Below, one piece after another: positions 9,238-18,225 of a stretch of DNA of 64,000 nucleotides; position 1 is the first letter of the stretch, and every line of letters starts with the position of its first letter. The stretch is from Burkholderia sp. PAMC 26561 (GTDB lineage: Bacteria > Pseudomonadota > Gammaproteobacteria > Burkholderiales > Burkholderiaceae), in contig NZ_CP014307.1 of assembly GCF_001557535.2 (NCBI RefSeq), forward strand, positions 806,001 through 870,000, written 5' to 3'. The notes under the pieces are model-generated. The model worked only from the letters and a program-made list of their open reading frames with translations. It made no database searches and was not told the DNA's origin. The position numbers and the translations under genes are program-made.

Positions 9238-9252
9238 TTGAGTTTTACTCGT
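9238..9252. promoter_or_regulatory. Third operator-like copy between the SDR and acyl-CoA synthetase genes
   Basis: TTGAGTTTTACTCGT spans the SDR stop codon, 16 bases upstream of the synthetase start. On the minus strand it contains the same GAGTAAAACTC core as the site at 10167. One half-site is complete and the other diverges at its last two bases. It may be an internal operator, or may reflect the coding sequence at the SDR terminus. Confidence 0.4.
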
Positions 9253-10141
9253 CGGCTTGTTGCAAGCCCGAAGGCGGCTGGTATCGCGAAAAACCGTTGA
9301 ACGCAAGCGTACGCTCAGACGCCGCCAATGGCCACGAATGGCGCGCGTTGGGCACGCCGCCATCGACGCGAATCACCGACCCGCTGATGAAAGCTGACGC
9401 CTCCGACAATAAAAATACCGCCGCCGCAGCCAGTTCGGATTCCGTACCAAATCGCTGCAGTGGCACCTTGTGCTTGAGTTCGCGCAGCAACGCACGATAC
9501 CGCTCGTCGTAGCTGTCCATTCCCGCCGATGCAATCCATCCCGGCGCCACCGCATTCACGCGAACGCCGGCGTAGCCCCATTCGCACGCAGCAGTTTCGG
9601 TGAAATTCCACACGCCCGCACGCGCCGCGCCGGAATGTCCCATGCCGGGCATGCCGCCCCAGATGTCCGCGAGCATGTTGACGATCGCGCCGCCGTGATC
9701 GCGCATGTGTTGCGTAAAGCATTCGCGCGACATCAGGAAGGTGCCGTGCAGGTTGTTGCGCACGACGGCGTCCCAGCCGTTCAGCGAAATCTTCTCGAGC
9801 GGCGCGGGAAACTGACCGCCCGCGCAATTGAAAAGGCCGTCGAGCTGTTTGAACTCCGCAAGCACGGCCGCGACGACTTGCTTGACGCTGGTTTCGTCGC
9901 GGATGTCGCAGGGGTGGCAGCCAACGCGGCCCGGGCTTTCCGGATAGTCCGCCGCGAGCTCGTCGCGAACGGCTTCGAGTTTTGCGAGCGTTCGTCCAAC
10001 CAGCACCACCGATGCACCCAGCGATACCAGTTCATGCGCCGTACATCGGCCGAGTCCGCTGCCGCCGCCGGTGACCATGACGACCTTGTTGGCGAAGAGG
10101 CCGGGGCGGAAGACGGAGCGGTATCGATGCGTGGATTCCAT
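9245..10141 (-). CDS. SDR-family oxidoreductase, dienoyl-CoA reductase-like
   Basis: A 298-residue short-chain dehydrogenase. The NAD(P) motif is TGGGSGLG (near residue 27), NCAG is present near residue 112, and the C-terminus has SGSVIRVDGG. The usual YxxxK is absent: the site reads GHSGAARAGV, with Ser in place of Tyr and Arg in place of Lys. This resembles the 2,4-dienoyl-CoA reductase branch, which lacks the standard tyrosine, so it need not be inactive. It is first gene of a two-gene operon with the acyl-CoA synthetase and faces a TetR regulator, pointing to fatty or branched acyl-CoA metabolism. Confidence 0.85.
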   Translation of the reverse strand: MESTHRYRSVFRPGLFANKVVMVTGGGSGLGRCTAHELVSLGASVVLVGRTLAKLEAVRDELAADYPESPGRVGCHPCDIRDETSVKQVVAAVLAEFKQLDGLFNCAGGQFPAPLEKISLNGWDAVVRNNLHGTFLMSRECFTQHMRDHGGAIVNMLADIWGGMPGMGHSGAARAGVWNFTETAACEWGYAGVRVNAVAPGWIASAGMDSYDERYRALLRELKHKVPLQRFGTESELAAAAVFLLSEASAFISGSVIRVDGGVPNARHSWPLAASERTLAFNGFSRYQPPSGLQQADE

Positions 10142-10166
10142 GTCGGGTTCGCCGGAAGAAGTGAGG

Positions 10167-10181
10167 TTGAGTAAAACTCAA
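10167..10181. promoter_or_regulatory. Inverted-repeat operator near the SDR start
   Basis: TTGAGTAAAACTCAA is a perfect 6-3-6 inverted repeat centred 33 bases upstream of the SDR start codon. A second copy with the same TTGAG-N5-CTCAA pattern sits in the mirror position before the TetR gene. Confidence 0.65.
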
Positions 10182-10243
10182 ATCCTGAGCGCGCGTCAAG
10201 TTGGTAGATACCTTTAATATCGACATTCAAGGTCTGTAAGAAT

Positions 10244-10258
10244 TTGAGCTAGACTCAA
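10244..10258. promoter_or_regulatory. Inverted-repeat operator near the TetR-gene start
   Basis: TTGAGCTAGACTCAA shares the TTGAG-N5-CTCAA pattern with the site at 10167. Its centre lies 32 bases upstream of the regulator ATG, as expected for autoregulation of a divergent TetR gene. Confidence 0.65.
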
Positions 10259-10282
10259 GATACATCCAGATCTTGCATCGAT

Positions 10283-10996
10283 ATGACCCAGCCTAAAGCC
10301 CTCCCTGCCCGGCGCGCGCCATCGAGCGTCAAGTCCGAGCAACGCATCAAGGACATCCTCGCCGTCGCGCGGGAAGTGTTCTCGGAGCGCGGGTATTCAT
10401 CGGCGACGACGATCGAAATGGCGCGGCGTCTGGGGGTATCGGAGGCGACGGTCTTCACGTATTTCGCGGGCAAACGCGATCTGTGCGTGCGCGTGATCTG
10501 CGACTGGTACGACGAGATCATCGCGGAGATAGAAGCCACGTTGCCGCATGTCACGGGCACGCGCGCAAAGCTGTTCTTCCTGATCCGCACGCATTTGTAC
10601 CGGCTGATGATCGACGGGCCGGGACTATGCGCGCTGATTCTCTCGGAGGGACGCGCGAAAGACGACACGTTCGGCAGTGAAATCCTGCAACTCCAGCGCC
10701 GTTACACTGCGCCGCTCATGCAGGTGCTGGCGGATGGCGTCGCTGCAGGCGATATTCGCGGCGACATGCCGCTCAGCCTGTTGCGATCGAGCATCTACGG
10801 TCCGATGGAACACGTCCTCTGGGACGCGATCAGCAAGAAGACGGTCGATATAGAAGAGACCTCGAACCGGCTGGCACAACTTTTATGGCAAGGCCTTCAG
10901 CCGCCGAATCCAGACGCGGCCGCGCTCGAACAATTGCAGCGCGATATGGCCGCCGCCTTGCGGCTTTATGACCAGGCGTCTGCATCGAAAAAATGA
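10283..10996 (+). CDS. TetR/AcrR-family transcriptional regulator
   Basis: A 237-residue regulator with an N-terminal helix-turn-helix (IKDILAVAREVFSERGYSSATTIEMARRLGVSEATVFTYFAGKRDL, residues about 22-68, given here as the family-defining stretch in summary form: AREVFSERG, SEATVFTYF). The C-terminal part is an all-helical ligand domain. Divergent from the SDR/acyl-CoA synthetase operon with two matching operators in the 141-bp gap, so it most likely represses both directions and responds to an acyl-CoA or related ligand. A weak hairpin lies at 11066-11085 downstream. Confidence 0.88.
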   Translation: MTQPKALPARRAPSSVKSEQRIKDILAVAREVFSERGYSSATTIEMARRLGVSEATVFTYFAGKRDLCVRVICDWYDEIIAEIEATLPHVTGTRAKLFFLIRTHLYRLMIDGPGLCALILSEGRAKDDTFGSEILQLQRRYTAPLMQVLADGVAAGDIRGDMPLSLLRSSIYGPMEHVLWDAISKKTVDIEETSNRLAQLLWQGLQPPNPDAAALEQLQRDMAAALRLYDQASASKK

Positions 10997-11065
10997 CGCC
11001 CTGCCGTCAGAGCCCGCAGATTTAACGCCCAATCCCTCGTTTTACTCGGAATCCCTCAGCCAGAG

Positions 11066-11085
11066 CCGCGCTTTTATCAGCGCGG
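11066..11085 (+). terminator. Weak hairpin after the TetR gene
   Basis: CCGCGCT and AGCGCGG pair around a 6-base loop, about 70 bases after the TetR stop. There is no T-run, so termination is uncertain. The rest of 10997-11332 contains only the iron-type promoter region of the next gene. Confidence 0.3.
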
Positions 11086-11149
11086 GCCTTGGTGCGTCTG
11101 CCATTCGTTAAGTTCATTTTATTCAATTGAAAACCTTTGTTACTTGTGT

Positions 11150-11168
11150 AATGATATCGATTCGCATT
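11150..11168 (+). promoter_or_regulatory. Fur-box-like site upstream of the TonB receptor
   Basis: AATGATATCGATTCGCATT resembles the 19-base Fur consensus (GATAATGATAATCATTATC) in both halves. It is flanked by TTGTGTA and TTACACAA, extending the symmetry. It lies 165 bases before the receptor start and fits iron repression of the receptor and probably piuC. Confidence 0.6.
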
Positions 11169-11332
11169 TACACAATCGACAACTTAGGTTGCATCTATCG
11201 CTCAAGCGAGGTGCCGGCCGGTCGGCGCTTGTCTGCTCCAAACCCGTCATAACCGCGTCGCGCGTAATCGCGACCCCCCATTTTCGGCTTGCGTCATGCG
11301 CGGCCATTAACCATCCAGTATCGGGAACGCCC

Positions 11333-13561
11333 ATGTTGAGGAAGACACCGCTTGCCGCCGCGATCATGAGTTTCGTGGCTGTACCCGTTGCCGCACCGCT
11401 TTACGCCTACGCGCAAACCGCGCCGATCGCTCAGGTTCAAACGCCAGCCCCGGCGCAGCCCGAAGCGGCCGCGCCCGCAGAAAACGCGACGTTGCCGCCG
11501 GTCCAGGTGAACGGGCAAGCGGATACGTCGAATGATTTCCAACCGGAAAAATCGAGCGTCGGCGCCAAGGTGCCCACCGCATTACGCGATATTCCTCAGG
11601 CCGCCGTGGTCGTCCCCAAGTCCGTGCTGCAATCCCAGGCCGCGACGTCTTTCTCCGATGCCCTTCGCAACGTGCCCGGCGTGACCATCGGCGCGGCGGA
11701 AGGCGGTCAGATCGGCAACAACATCAACTTGCGCGGGTTCTCGGCTCGTACGGATATTTATCTGGATGGGTTCCGCGATCGCGGCCAGTACTATCGGGAC
11801 ACGTTCGACCTCGAATCCATCGATGTGCTGTACGGCCCGTCATCGCTTTATTTCGGGCGCGGTTCCACAGGCGGCGTGATCAACCAGGTGAGCAAGCAGG
11901 CCGGACTCAAGGCGCACGCGTCCGTCTCCGCGATGGTCGGCACGGACGATCGCTACAGGGGCACTTTCGACATCAACCAGCCGCTTTCCAGCACGTCGGC
12001 CATCCGGCTGAACGCATTCGGCCAGGATCTGGGCTCGACGCGCGATGTGATGAAAAGCAAGGACTACGGCTTTGCCCCCACGGCGACTTTCGGTATTGGC
12101 ACGCCGACGGAAATCACGTTGTCCGCGCTGATCCAGCACAACCGCGACCAGCCGGATTACGGCATTCCGCCGGTCAACGGCGCACCGGCGCCGGTCAGCA
12201 AAAGCCAGTTCTACGGCTTCGAAGGCGACCGCACGATGCAGGATGTGCAGACGGTGTCGGCGCGTTTCAAACACCGTTTCAGCGATGACCTCACGCTGCG
12301 CAACCAGACGCAGTTCAGCCACTACAGCACCGAAGCCCGCGCAACAAATGCCGCGGCCGTGCTGACCGGGCCGCTCGGAACATCGCCGGCGCTGGCAAAC
12401 GGCAACTTCACGTCGCTGCCACTGTCTTCGCTTTTCGTCAGATTGCAGGGCAAGGACCGCAATATCAACGACCACTCGGTCTACAACACGACCGATATCG
12501 ACTACAAGTTCAACACCGGCTTCCTCAAGCATGAGGTGATCGCGGGCGTCGACCTGAGCCACGAGACCTACAGCAACCAGTCATTCACCGCAACCACGCC
12601 GGGCTTGCCGTCGAACACCATCGCGATCGTGCCGCTGCTCAACCCGCAATACACCGAGCGTCCGGCCAACATGAAGGAAGTCGCGACCAACCTGGTGGAA
12701 TCGAGCGCGAACGGAATCGGCGTTTATGCCAACGATACGGTGTCCATCGGCCAGTACTGGAAGGTCGTGGGCGGCGTGCGCTGGGACCGTTACGAGGCGT
12801 CGATCAAGAACACGATCAATGCGCCGTCGTATGGCACGCAGACCAACTTCTTTACGAGCGTGCGCGCCGGGATCATTTTCCAGCCGACCGACTGGCAGTC
12901 GTACTACGTGTCGTACGGCACGTCGTTCAACCCGTCGCTCGAAGCGCTGACGCTCACCAACAACCAGCAGAACATTCCGCCGGAATCGAACCGATCGTAT
13001 GAAATCGGCTCGAAATGGGATTTGCTCAACGGCGGTTTGTCGGTGACGCAGTCGCTTTTCAACATCGATAAAACCAATGCCCGCACGGCCCAGCCCGACG
13101 GCAGCTACACACTCGACGGCGACGTGCGCGTGCGCGGTTATCAACTTGGCGTGGCCGGCCACATCACGAACAAATGGCAGGTCTTCGGCGGCTACACGTA
13201 CATGGACGGCGAGGTCGTGAAGGCGCTGGACAACACGAACGGCAAGACGCTCGCCAACACGCCGCGCAACATGATCACCATCTGGACGACTTACGACCTC
13301 ACGCCGCAATGGACGTTTGGCGGCGGGCCGGTGTACACGTCGTCACGGTATGCGGCCAGCACGAACTTCGTGCAGGTGCCGGCGTACACGCGCTGGGACG
13401 CGATGGCCGCGTATCACCAGAAGCGTTATGACATCCAGTTGAACGTGCAGAACCTGACCAACAAGCATTACTACGATGCGCTGATTCCGTCGGACGGCGG
13501 CCGCGCAGTGCCGGGTTACGGCCGCACGTTCCTGGCAACGCTAAACTACCGGTTCTATTGA
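11333..13561 (+). CDS. TonB-dependent siderophore receptor
   Basis: A 742-residue outer-membrane receptor. A signal peptide (about residues 1-29, ending AYAQT) and Ala/Pro-rich linker precede the plug domain (DIPQAAVVVPKSVL, ALRNVPGVTIGAAEGGQIGN, LRGFSARTDIYLDGFRDRGQ, YGPSSLYFGRGSTGGVINQ) and a 22-strand-type barrel ending in Phe-Tyr. It is closest in style to catecholate receptors of the Fiu/CirA/PiuA type. The chosen ATG gives a proper signal peptide; an in-frame start 189 bases upstream lies on the Fur-like site and is unlikely. piuC follows after 37 bp, a common pairing. Confidence 0.92.
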   Translation: MLRKTPLAAAIMSFVAVPVAAPLYAYAQTAPIAQVQTPAPAQPEAAAPAENATLPPVQVNGQADTSNDFQPEKSSVGAKVPTALRDIPQAAVVVPKSVLQSQAATSFSDALRNVPGVTIGAAEGGQIGNNINLRGFSARTDIYLDGFRDRGQYYRDTFDLESIDVLYGPSSLYFGRGSTGGVINQVSKQAGLKAHASVSAMVGTDDRYRGTFDINQPLSSTSAIRLNAFGQDLGSTRDVMKSKDYGFAPTATFGIGTPTEITLSALIQHNRDQPDYGIPPVNGAPAPVSKSQFYGFEGDRTMQDVQTVSARFKHRFSDDLTLRNQTQFSHYSTEARATNAAAVLTGPLGTSPALANGNFTSLPLSSLFVRLQGKDRNINDHSVYNTTDIDYKFNTGFLKHEVIAGVDLSHETYSNQSFTATTPGLPSNTIAIVPLLNPQYTERPANMKEVATNLVESSANGIGVYANDTVSIGQYWKVVGGVRWDRYEASIKNTINAPSYGTQTNFFTSVRAGIIFQPTDWQSYYVSYGTSFNPSLEALTLTNNQQNIPPESNRSYEIGSKWDLLNGGLSVTQSLFNIDKTNARTAQPDGSYTLDGDVRVRGYQLGVAGHITNKWQVFGGYTYMDGEVVKALDNTNGKTLANTPRNMITIWTTYDLTPQWTFGGGPVYTSSRYAASTNFVQVPAYTRWDAMAAYHQKRYDIQLNVQNLTNKHYYDALIPSDGGRAVPGYGRTFLATLNYRFY

Positions 13562-13598
13562 ACTTATTGGTCAGGCGCGGCGGCGCTGTATAAAAATC

Positions 13599-14282
13599 AT
13601 GATTCTTTCCATACCCAACGTCCTCAGTCCCGAGGACGCCGCCGCGATGCGCCAGCGGCTCGATGCATCGGACGCCTGGGTGGACGGGCGCGCGACGGCC
13701 GGCTACCAGGGCGCGCCGGTCAAGCGCAACCAGCAGATCGAGCAGGAAGCGCCGATTGCGTTCGAACTGGGCGACGCGATCATCGCGTCGCTCGAGCGGC
13801 ATCCGCTGTTTATCAGCGCAGTGCTGCCGAACAAGGTGTATCCGCCGCTATTTAACCGGTACGAGGGCGGGATGCACTTCGGCAGTCATGTCGATGGCGC
13901 CATCCGGCTCGTGCCGGGGCATGGGACGCGAGTGCGCACGGATGTATCGATAACCGTGTTTCTCACGCCGCCCGACGAATACGACGGTGGGGAACTGGTT
14001 ATCGAAGATACCTATGGCGTGCAGGAAGTGAAGTTGCCGGCGGGATATGCGATTGTTTATCCGGCGACGAGCTTGCATCAGGTCCGGCCGGTGACGCGGG
14101 GAATGCGGGTCGCGAGTTTCTTCTGGGCGCAAAGCCTGGTTCGCGACGACACCCGGCGCAGCCTGCTATTCGATATGGATACGGCAATTCAAAGGCTCAA
14201 CGCCGAAAACGCCGACGACGCCGCCCGGCGCACGCTCGTGGGGTGTTATCACAACTTGTTGAGGCTTTGGAGCGAGACCTGA
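13599..14282 (+). CDS. piuC: PKHD-type Fe(II)/2-oxoglutarate hydroxylase PiuC
   Basis: A 227-residue cytoplasmic dioxygenase of the YbiX/PiuC family. The iron ligands are His97 and Asp99 (GSHVDG) and His160 (ATSLHQVRPV), with the 2-oxoglutarate arginine nearby at about 170. GGELVIEDTYG is also characteristic. Its biological substrate is not known; PiuC genes travel with TonB receptors of the Fiu/PiuA type and are iron-regulated, as seen here. It is probably read from the receptor promoter. A small minus-strand gene lies convergently 14 bp downstream. Confidence 0.92.
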   Translation: MILSIPNVLSPEDAAAMRQRLDASDAWVDGRATAGYQGAPVKRNQQIEQEAPIAFELGDAIIASLERHPLFISAVLPNKVYPPLFNRYEGGMHFGSHVDGAIRLVPGHGTRVRTDVSITVFLTPPDEYDGGELVIEDTYGVQEVKLPAGYAIVYPATSLHQVRPVTRGMRVASFFWAQSLVRDDTRRSLLFDMDTAIQRLNAENADDAARRTLVGCYHNLLRLWSET

Positions 14283-14296
14283 TTGAGTCCGGAGCT

Positions 14297-14452
14297 CTAC
14301 CAGGAAAGCTCCGCATCGCTGGAATTGGCAAATTCGCCAACCAGAAGCGCATCGTCTCCTGCTTCTGCAATGTCCTTGCTCGCTTCAGCCCAGCCTTCCC
14401 GCGTGGTTTCGGTCTGCTTGCAGGAAACGGCCGCATCATTTTTCGGTTCCAT
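14297..14452 (-). CDS. Small protein, 51 residues, like the tail of MazE/AbrB-type antitoxins
   Basis: A short minus-strand frame with a strong GGAGG site 4 bases before its ATG. The product begins MEPKNDAAVSCKQTETTREG and ends AELSW. The segment REGWAEASKDIAEAGDD and the acidic finish with terminal Trp recall C-terminal tails of AbrB/MazE-like antitoxins, from memory. The N-terminal DNA-binding swapped-hairpin domain is absent, and no toxin gene is adjacent. It could be a stand-alone small protein or a remnant. Confidence 0.5.
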   Translation of the reverse strand: MEPKNDAAVSCKQTETTREGWAEASKDIAEAGDDALLVGEFANSSDAELSW

Positions 14453-14681
14453 CGTGCCTCCGTTTTATTCCAGGAACCGGACGTTAATACAATCTGCCGC
14501 CGCTTTTTGTCATTAACTGTATCTTCCGGAAACGCGCGCAAATCACTCGCACGGCGCCCTTGCCTGCTGCCCGCTCCTTACGACCGGTATACTCACCCGT
14601 CGCCGAAAGTCGCCTGAAACGCGCCTTTCGCACTTTGTCCCACAAGAATTACCGAAAAAGCCCTTCGAGGCATCCGTCTTC

Positions 14682-17294
14682 ATGCTCACGCCTCTCATTG
14701 CGCGTCTTGTCACCTTGTCCATCCGCCGGCCGGCGTGGATTATCGTTTTATCGCTGCTGGCCGCCGTTTTCAGCGGTTATTACGTGCTGCATCACTTCAA
14801 GATCAGCACCGACATCAGCCAGCTCATCGAGACGGAACCCGAATGGGCGGCGCGCAGCCATGCCATCGACGCAGCTTTCCCCGAGCGCGGTTCCACCGTG
14901 CTCGTGGTGGTCGAAGCGCAAGCGCCGGAATTCGCCGATGCCGCCGCCAACGAGCTCGCCGCCGCGTTAGCCAAGGACACGAAGCAGTTCACGGCCGTCT
15001 CGCAACCGTCGGGCGGCGATTTCTTCGAGCACAACGGCCTGCTGTACCTCTCCACTGACAAAGTCGCCGATACCACCCAGCAACTCGTCAAGGCGCGTCC
15101 GCTGATCAACGCGCTGGCCCACGATCCCACGCTGACGGGTCTGGCCGGCACGCTCAACACCAGCCTGAATATCCCGCTGCAGCTCGGCCAGGTGACGCTC
15201 GGCCAGATGTCGAAGCTGCTTGGACAAAGCGCCGACGTGCTCGATAAAGTCATCGCCAATCAGCCGGCCGTGTTCTCGTGGCGCAATCTCGTCGATACCT
15301 CGGCCACCCAGCCCGCACGCGCGTTCGTCACGGTCCAGCCGGTGGTCGACTACAACGCGCTCGAGCCCGGCGCGAGCGGTTCGAACGCCATCCGCGCGAC
15401 CGCAAGCGCGCTGAAGTTATCGGAGAATTATGGTGCGGTCGTGCGTCTCACCGGCGAACAACCGCTTTCCGATGAAGAATTCGCTTCGCTGAAAGATGGC
15501 GCCGTGTTGAACGGCATCCTGACGTTCATTGTCGTCCTGGTGATCCTCTGGCTCGCGTTGCGCTCGGGGAAGATGATTGTCGCCGTGTTCATCACGTTGT
15601 TCGTCGGACTCGCGATCACGGCGGCGCTCGGCCTGCTGATGGTCCACGCGCTCAACCTGATTTCGGTCGCGTTCATGGTGCTGTTCGTCGGGCTCGGCGT
15701 GGATTTCGGGATTCAGTTCGGCGTGCGGTATCGCGAGGAACGCTTCAAGGACGACCGGCTCGATGTCGCGCTCGTCAGCACCGCGCGGCACGTCGGCGTG
15801 CCGCTGACGCTCGCCGCCGCCGCGACCGCCGCCAGCTTTTTCTCGTTCCTGCCGACGGCATATCGCGGTGTGTCCGAACTCGGGCAGATCGCGGGCGTCG
15901 GCATGCTGGTCGCGTATTTCACGAACATGACGCTATTGCCGGCGCTGATCAAGGTGTTCAGCCCGCCGGGCGAAGCGGGTTCGCCCGGCTTTCCGAAGCT
16001 CGCGCCTGTCGACGAATTCCTCGCGCGCAATCGCAAGCCGGTGCTGATCGGCACCCTGATCGTCGTGATCGGCGCGCTGCCGCTCCTGACGCATCTGCGC
16101 TTCGACTTCAATCCGCTGAACCTGAAGGACCCGAAAACGGAGTCGATGGCCACGCTGATCTCGCTCAAGGACGCGCCCGAAGCGGCCGTAAACGACGTGA
16201 AAGTGCTGGCGCCATCGCTTGAAGAAGCGGACAAAATAGCCGCCAGGCTCGCCAAATTGCCGGAAGTCGAGCGCGCGACGACGCTGTCATCGCTGATTCC
16301 CACGGATCAATCCAAAAAGCTCGAACTGATCTCGGCCGCGGCAGCGCAGCTTCTGCCGGCGCTGAACCAGCGCGCCGCCGAACCGGCCAACGACGCCGTG
16401 CGGGTGGCATCGCTCAAACGCTTGTCGAACTCGCTGGAACTCGCCGCCGACGAACACCCTGGCCCCGGCGAAAACGAAGCGCGCCGACTTGCCGCGACGC
16501 TGAAAAAGCTCGCCGCCGCCGACGCCGCCACGCGCGATCGCGCTGAACACGCGATGTCGGAGCCACTGCGCATCGCGCTCGGCCAGATGCGTGCGCTGCT
16601 GCAGCCGTCGCCGGTCACGCAGGACTTGCTGCCCAAGTCCATGACCGAAGGCTGGCTCGCCGCCGACGGCCACGCCCTCGTGGAGGCATCGCCAAAAGCG
16701 CTGGAAGGCAAGAATCGCGACGACGACCAGATGCTCGCCCGCTTCGCCAATGCCGTGCAGAAGGCAGAGCCGAACGCCATCGGCGGGCCGATTTCGGTGC
16801 TGCATTCGGCCAACACGATCATCAAGGCGTTCGAGCAGGCGGCGGTGTTGTCGCTGATCGCGATCACCGTTTTGCTGTGGATCACCTTGCGTCGAGTGGG
16901 CGACGTTTTGAGAACTTTGATACCTTTGCTGGTTTCCGCCGTGGTCACGCTGGAATTGTGCGTTGTCTTCGGCATGCCGCTGAACTTCGCGAACATCATT
17001 GCATTGCCGCTGATGCTGGGTATCGGCGTGGCGTTCAAGATCTACTTCGTGATGGCGTGGCGCTCCGGGCAGACCGGTTTGCTGCATTCCAGCCTCACGC
17101 ACGCGGTGATGTTCAGCGCCGCGACCACGGCAACGGCGTTCGGCAGTTTGTGGTTTTCACACCATCCGGGCACCTCGAGCATGGGCCGCCTGCTGGTTTT
17201 GGCGCTATTTACGACATTGATTGGCGCAGTGGTATTTCAGCCGGTTCTAATGGGCAAACCCCGGGTGCAGAAGAAGGCCGCTGACACTCTTTAA
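14682..17294 (+). CDS. hpnN: Hopanoid transporter HpnN, RND/MMPL type
   Basis: An 870-residue inner-membrane protein with the duplicated RND layout: TM1 (residues about 18-38), a large periplasmic loop, a TM bundle at about 275-415 including [20 protein letters not shown], a second TM and periplasmic loop, and a final TM bundle at about 725-860. The N-terminus [20 protein letters not shown] and the GLGVDFGIQ motif are typical of HpnN, which in other bacteria moves hopanoids to the outer membrane. mlaA follows 37 bp later on the same strand, suggesting a joint lipid-trafficking unit. The ribosome site is weak (GAGG, 12 bases away). Confidence 0.92.
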   Translation: MLTPLIARLVTLSIRRPAWIIVLSLLAAVFSGYYVLHHFKISTDISQLIETEPEWAARSHAIDAAFPERGSTVLVVVEAQAPEFADAAANELAAALAKDTKQFTAVSQPSGGDFFEHNGLLYLSTDKVADTTQQLVKARPLINALAHDPTLTGLAGTLNTSLNIPLQLGQVTLGQMSKLLGQSADVLDKVIANQPAVFSWRNLVDTSATQPARAFVTVQPVVDYNALEPGASGSNAIRATASALKLSENYGAVVRLTGEQPLSDEEFASLKDGAVLNGILTFIVVLVILWLALRSGKMIVAVFITLFVGLAITAALGLLMVHALNLISVAFMVLFVGLGVDFGIQFGVRYREERFKDDRLDVALVSTARHVGVPLTLAAAATAASFFSFLPTAYRGVSELGQIAGVGMLVAYFTNMTLLPALIKVFSPPGEAGSPGFPKLAPVDEFLARNRKPVLIGTLIVVIGALPLLTHLRFDFNPLNLKDPKTESMATLISLKDAPEAAVNDVKVLAPSLEEADKIAARLAKLPEVERATTLSSLIPTDQSKKLELISAAAAQLLPALNQRAAEPANDAVRVASLKRLSNSLELAADEHPGPGENEARRLAATLKKLAAADAATRDRAEHAMSEPLRIALGQMRALLQPSPVTQDLLPKSMTEGWLAADGHALVEASPKALEGKNRDDDQMLARFANAVQKAEPNAIGGPISVLHSANTIIKAFEQAAVLSLIAITVLLWITLRRVGDVLRTLIPLLVSAVVTLELCVVFGMPLNFANIIALPLMLGIGVAFKIYFVMAWRSGQTGLLHSSLTHAVMFSAATTATAFGSLWFSHHPGTSSMGRLLVLALFTTLIGAVVFQPVLMGKPRVQKKAADTL

Positions 17295-17331
17295 TTCGTA
17301 CGATCACCAGCAAGATCCAAGGAAACGACTC

Positions 17332-18195
17332 ATGACGATGGCAATCACGCCACGCGCCGCCCGCAACCTGCGCGCCCTGTCCGGCGGCGCGGCATTCGCC
17401 GCCGCATTGATGCTGGCGGGCTGCGCGACCGGTCCCGACCGAAAACCGGGCGATCCGCTCGAGCCGATGAACCGCGAGATTTTCAAGTTCAACGACGCCG
17501 CCGACAAATACGTCGCACGCCCGATCGCCGAGGGTTACGTGAAGGTCACGCCGAGTCCGCTGCGCACGGCCATCAGCAATTTCTTCTCGAATATCGGCGA
17601 TATTGGCAACTTCGCGAACAACCTGCTGCAACTCCGGATCACGGACGCCACTGAAGACTTGATGCGCTTTGCGTTCAATTCGACCTTCGGTATTGGCGGT
17701 TTGATCGACTGGGCGACGCTCGCCGGCTTGCCGAAGCACAACCAGGACTTCGGTTTGACGCTCGGGCATTACGGCGTGCCGTCCGGTCCGTACCTGGTGT
17801 TGCCGCTGCTCGGACCGAGTTCGGTGCGTGACTCCACGAGCTGGATTGCGGGTTATCCGCTTAATCCGGGTACCTATCTGGCCGCCGGGCCGAATGCCGC
17901 GCTGTTCGGCGTGCGTTTCATGAGCGCACGGGCCGACTTGCTGGGCGCAACCGACATCCTGTCGCAAGCGGCGCTGGATAAATACGCGTTCGTGCGTGAT
18001 GCCTACACGCAGCGCCGCCAGTATCTGCTGACGGGCGCAGCGAACGCCACGCTGCCCGACTACGGCGACGAAAGCGGCGCGACTGCCGTGCCGCCCGAAG
18101 GCGCGAGCGCCACGACCGCGCCGGCGCAGCCGGGCGCGGGCGGCAGCAGCAAGTCGCAAGGCTTGCCGGATTATTCGGACCCGGCAGCAAAGTAA
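17332..18195 (+). CDS. mlaA: MlaA/VacJ-family outer-membrane lipoprotein
   Basis: A 287-residue lipoprotein. The signal peptide ends in the lipobox LAGC with acyl-accepting Cys31. The MlaA domain is clear: DPLEPMNREIFKFND, FFSNIGDIGNFANNLLQ, DLMRFAFNSTFGIGGLIDWA, DFGLTLGHYGVPSGPYLVLP and LGPSSVRDSTSW. The last 50 residues are low-complexity Ala/Pro/Gly and end with a duplicated LPDYxD motif. MlaA proteins take mislocalised phospholipid from the outer leaflet; placed after hpnN, and with hpnM nearby, this copy may serve hopanoid or lipid balance. AAGGAAA precedes the ATG. Confidence 0.92.
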   Translation: MTMAITPRAARNLRALSGGAAFAAALMLAGCATGPDRKPGDPLEPMNREIFKFNDAADKYVARPIAEGYVKVTPSPLRTAISNFFSNIGDIGNFANNLLQLRITDATEDLMRFAFNSTFGIGGLIDWATLAGLPKHNQDFGLTLGHYGVPSGPYLVLPLLGPSSVRDSTSWIAGYPLNPGTYLAAGPNAALFGVRFMSARADLLGATDILSQAALDKYAFVRDAYTQRRQYLLTGAANATLPDYGDESGATAVPPEGASATTAPAQPGAGGSSKSQGLPDYSDPAAK

Positions 18196-18225
18196 CGCTG
18201 ATCTACCGCTGAACTCGCGGTACGG

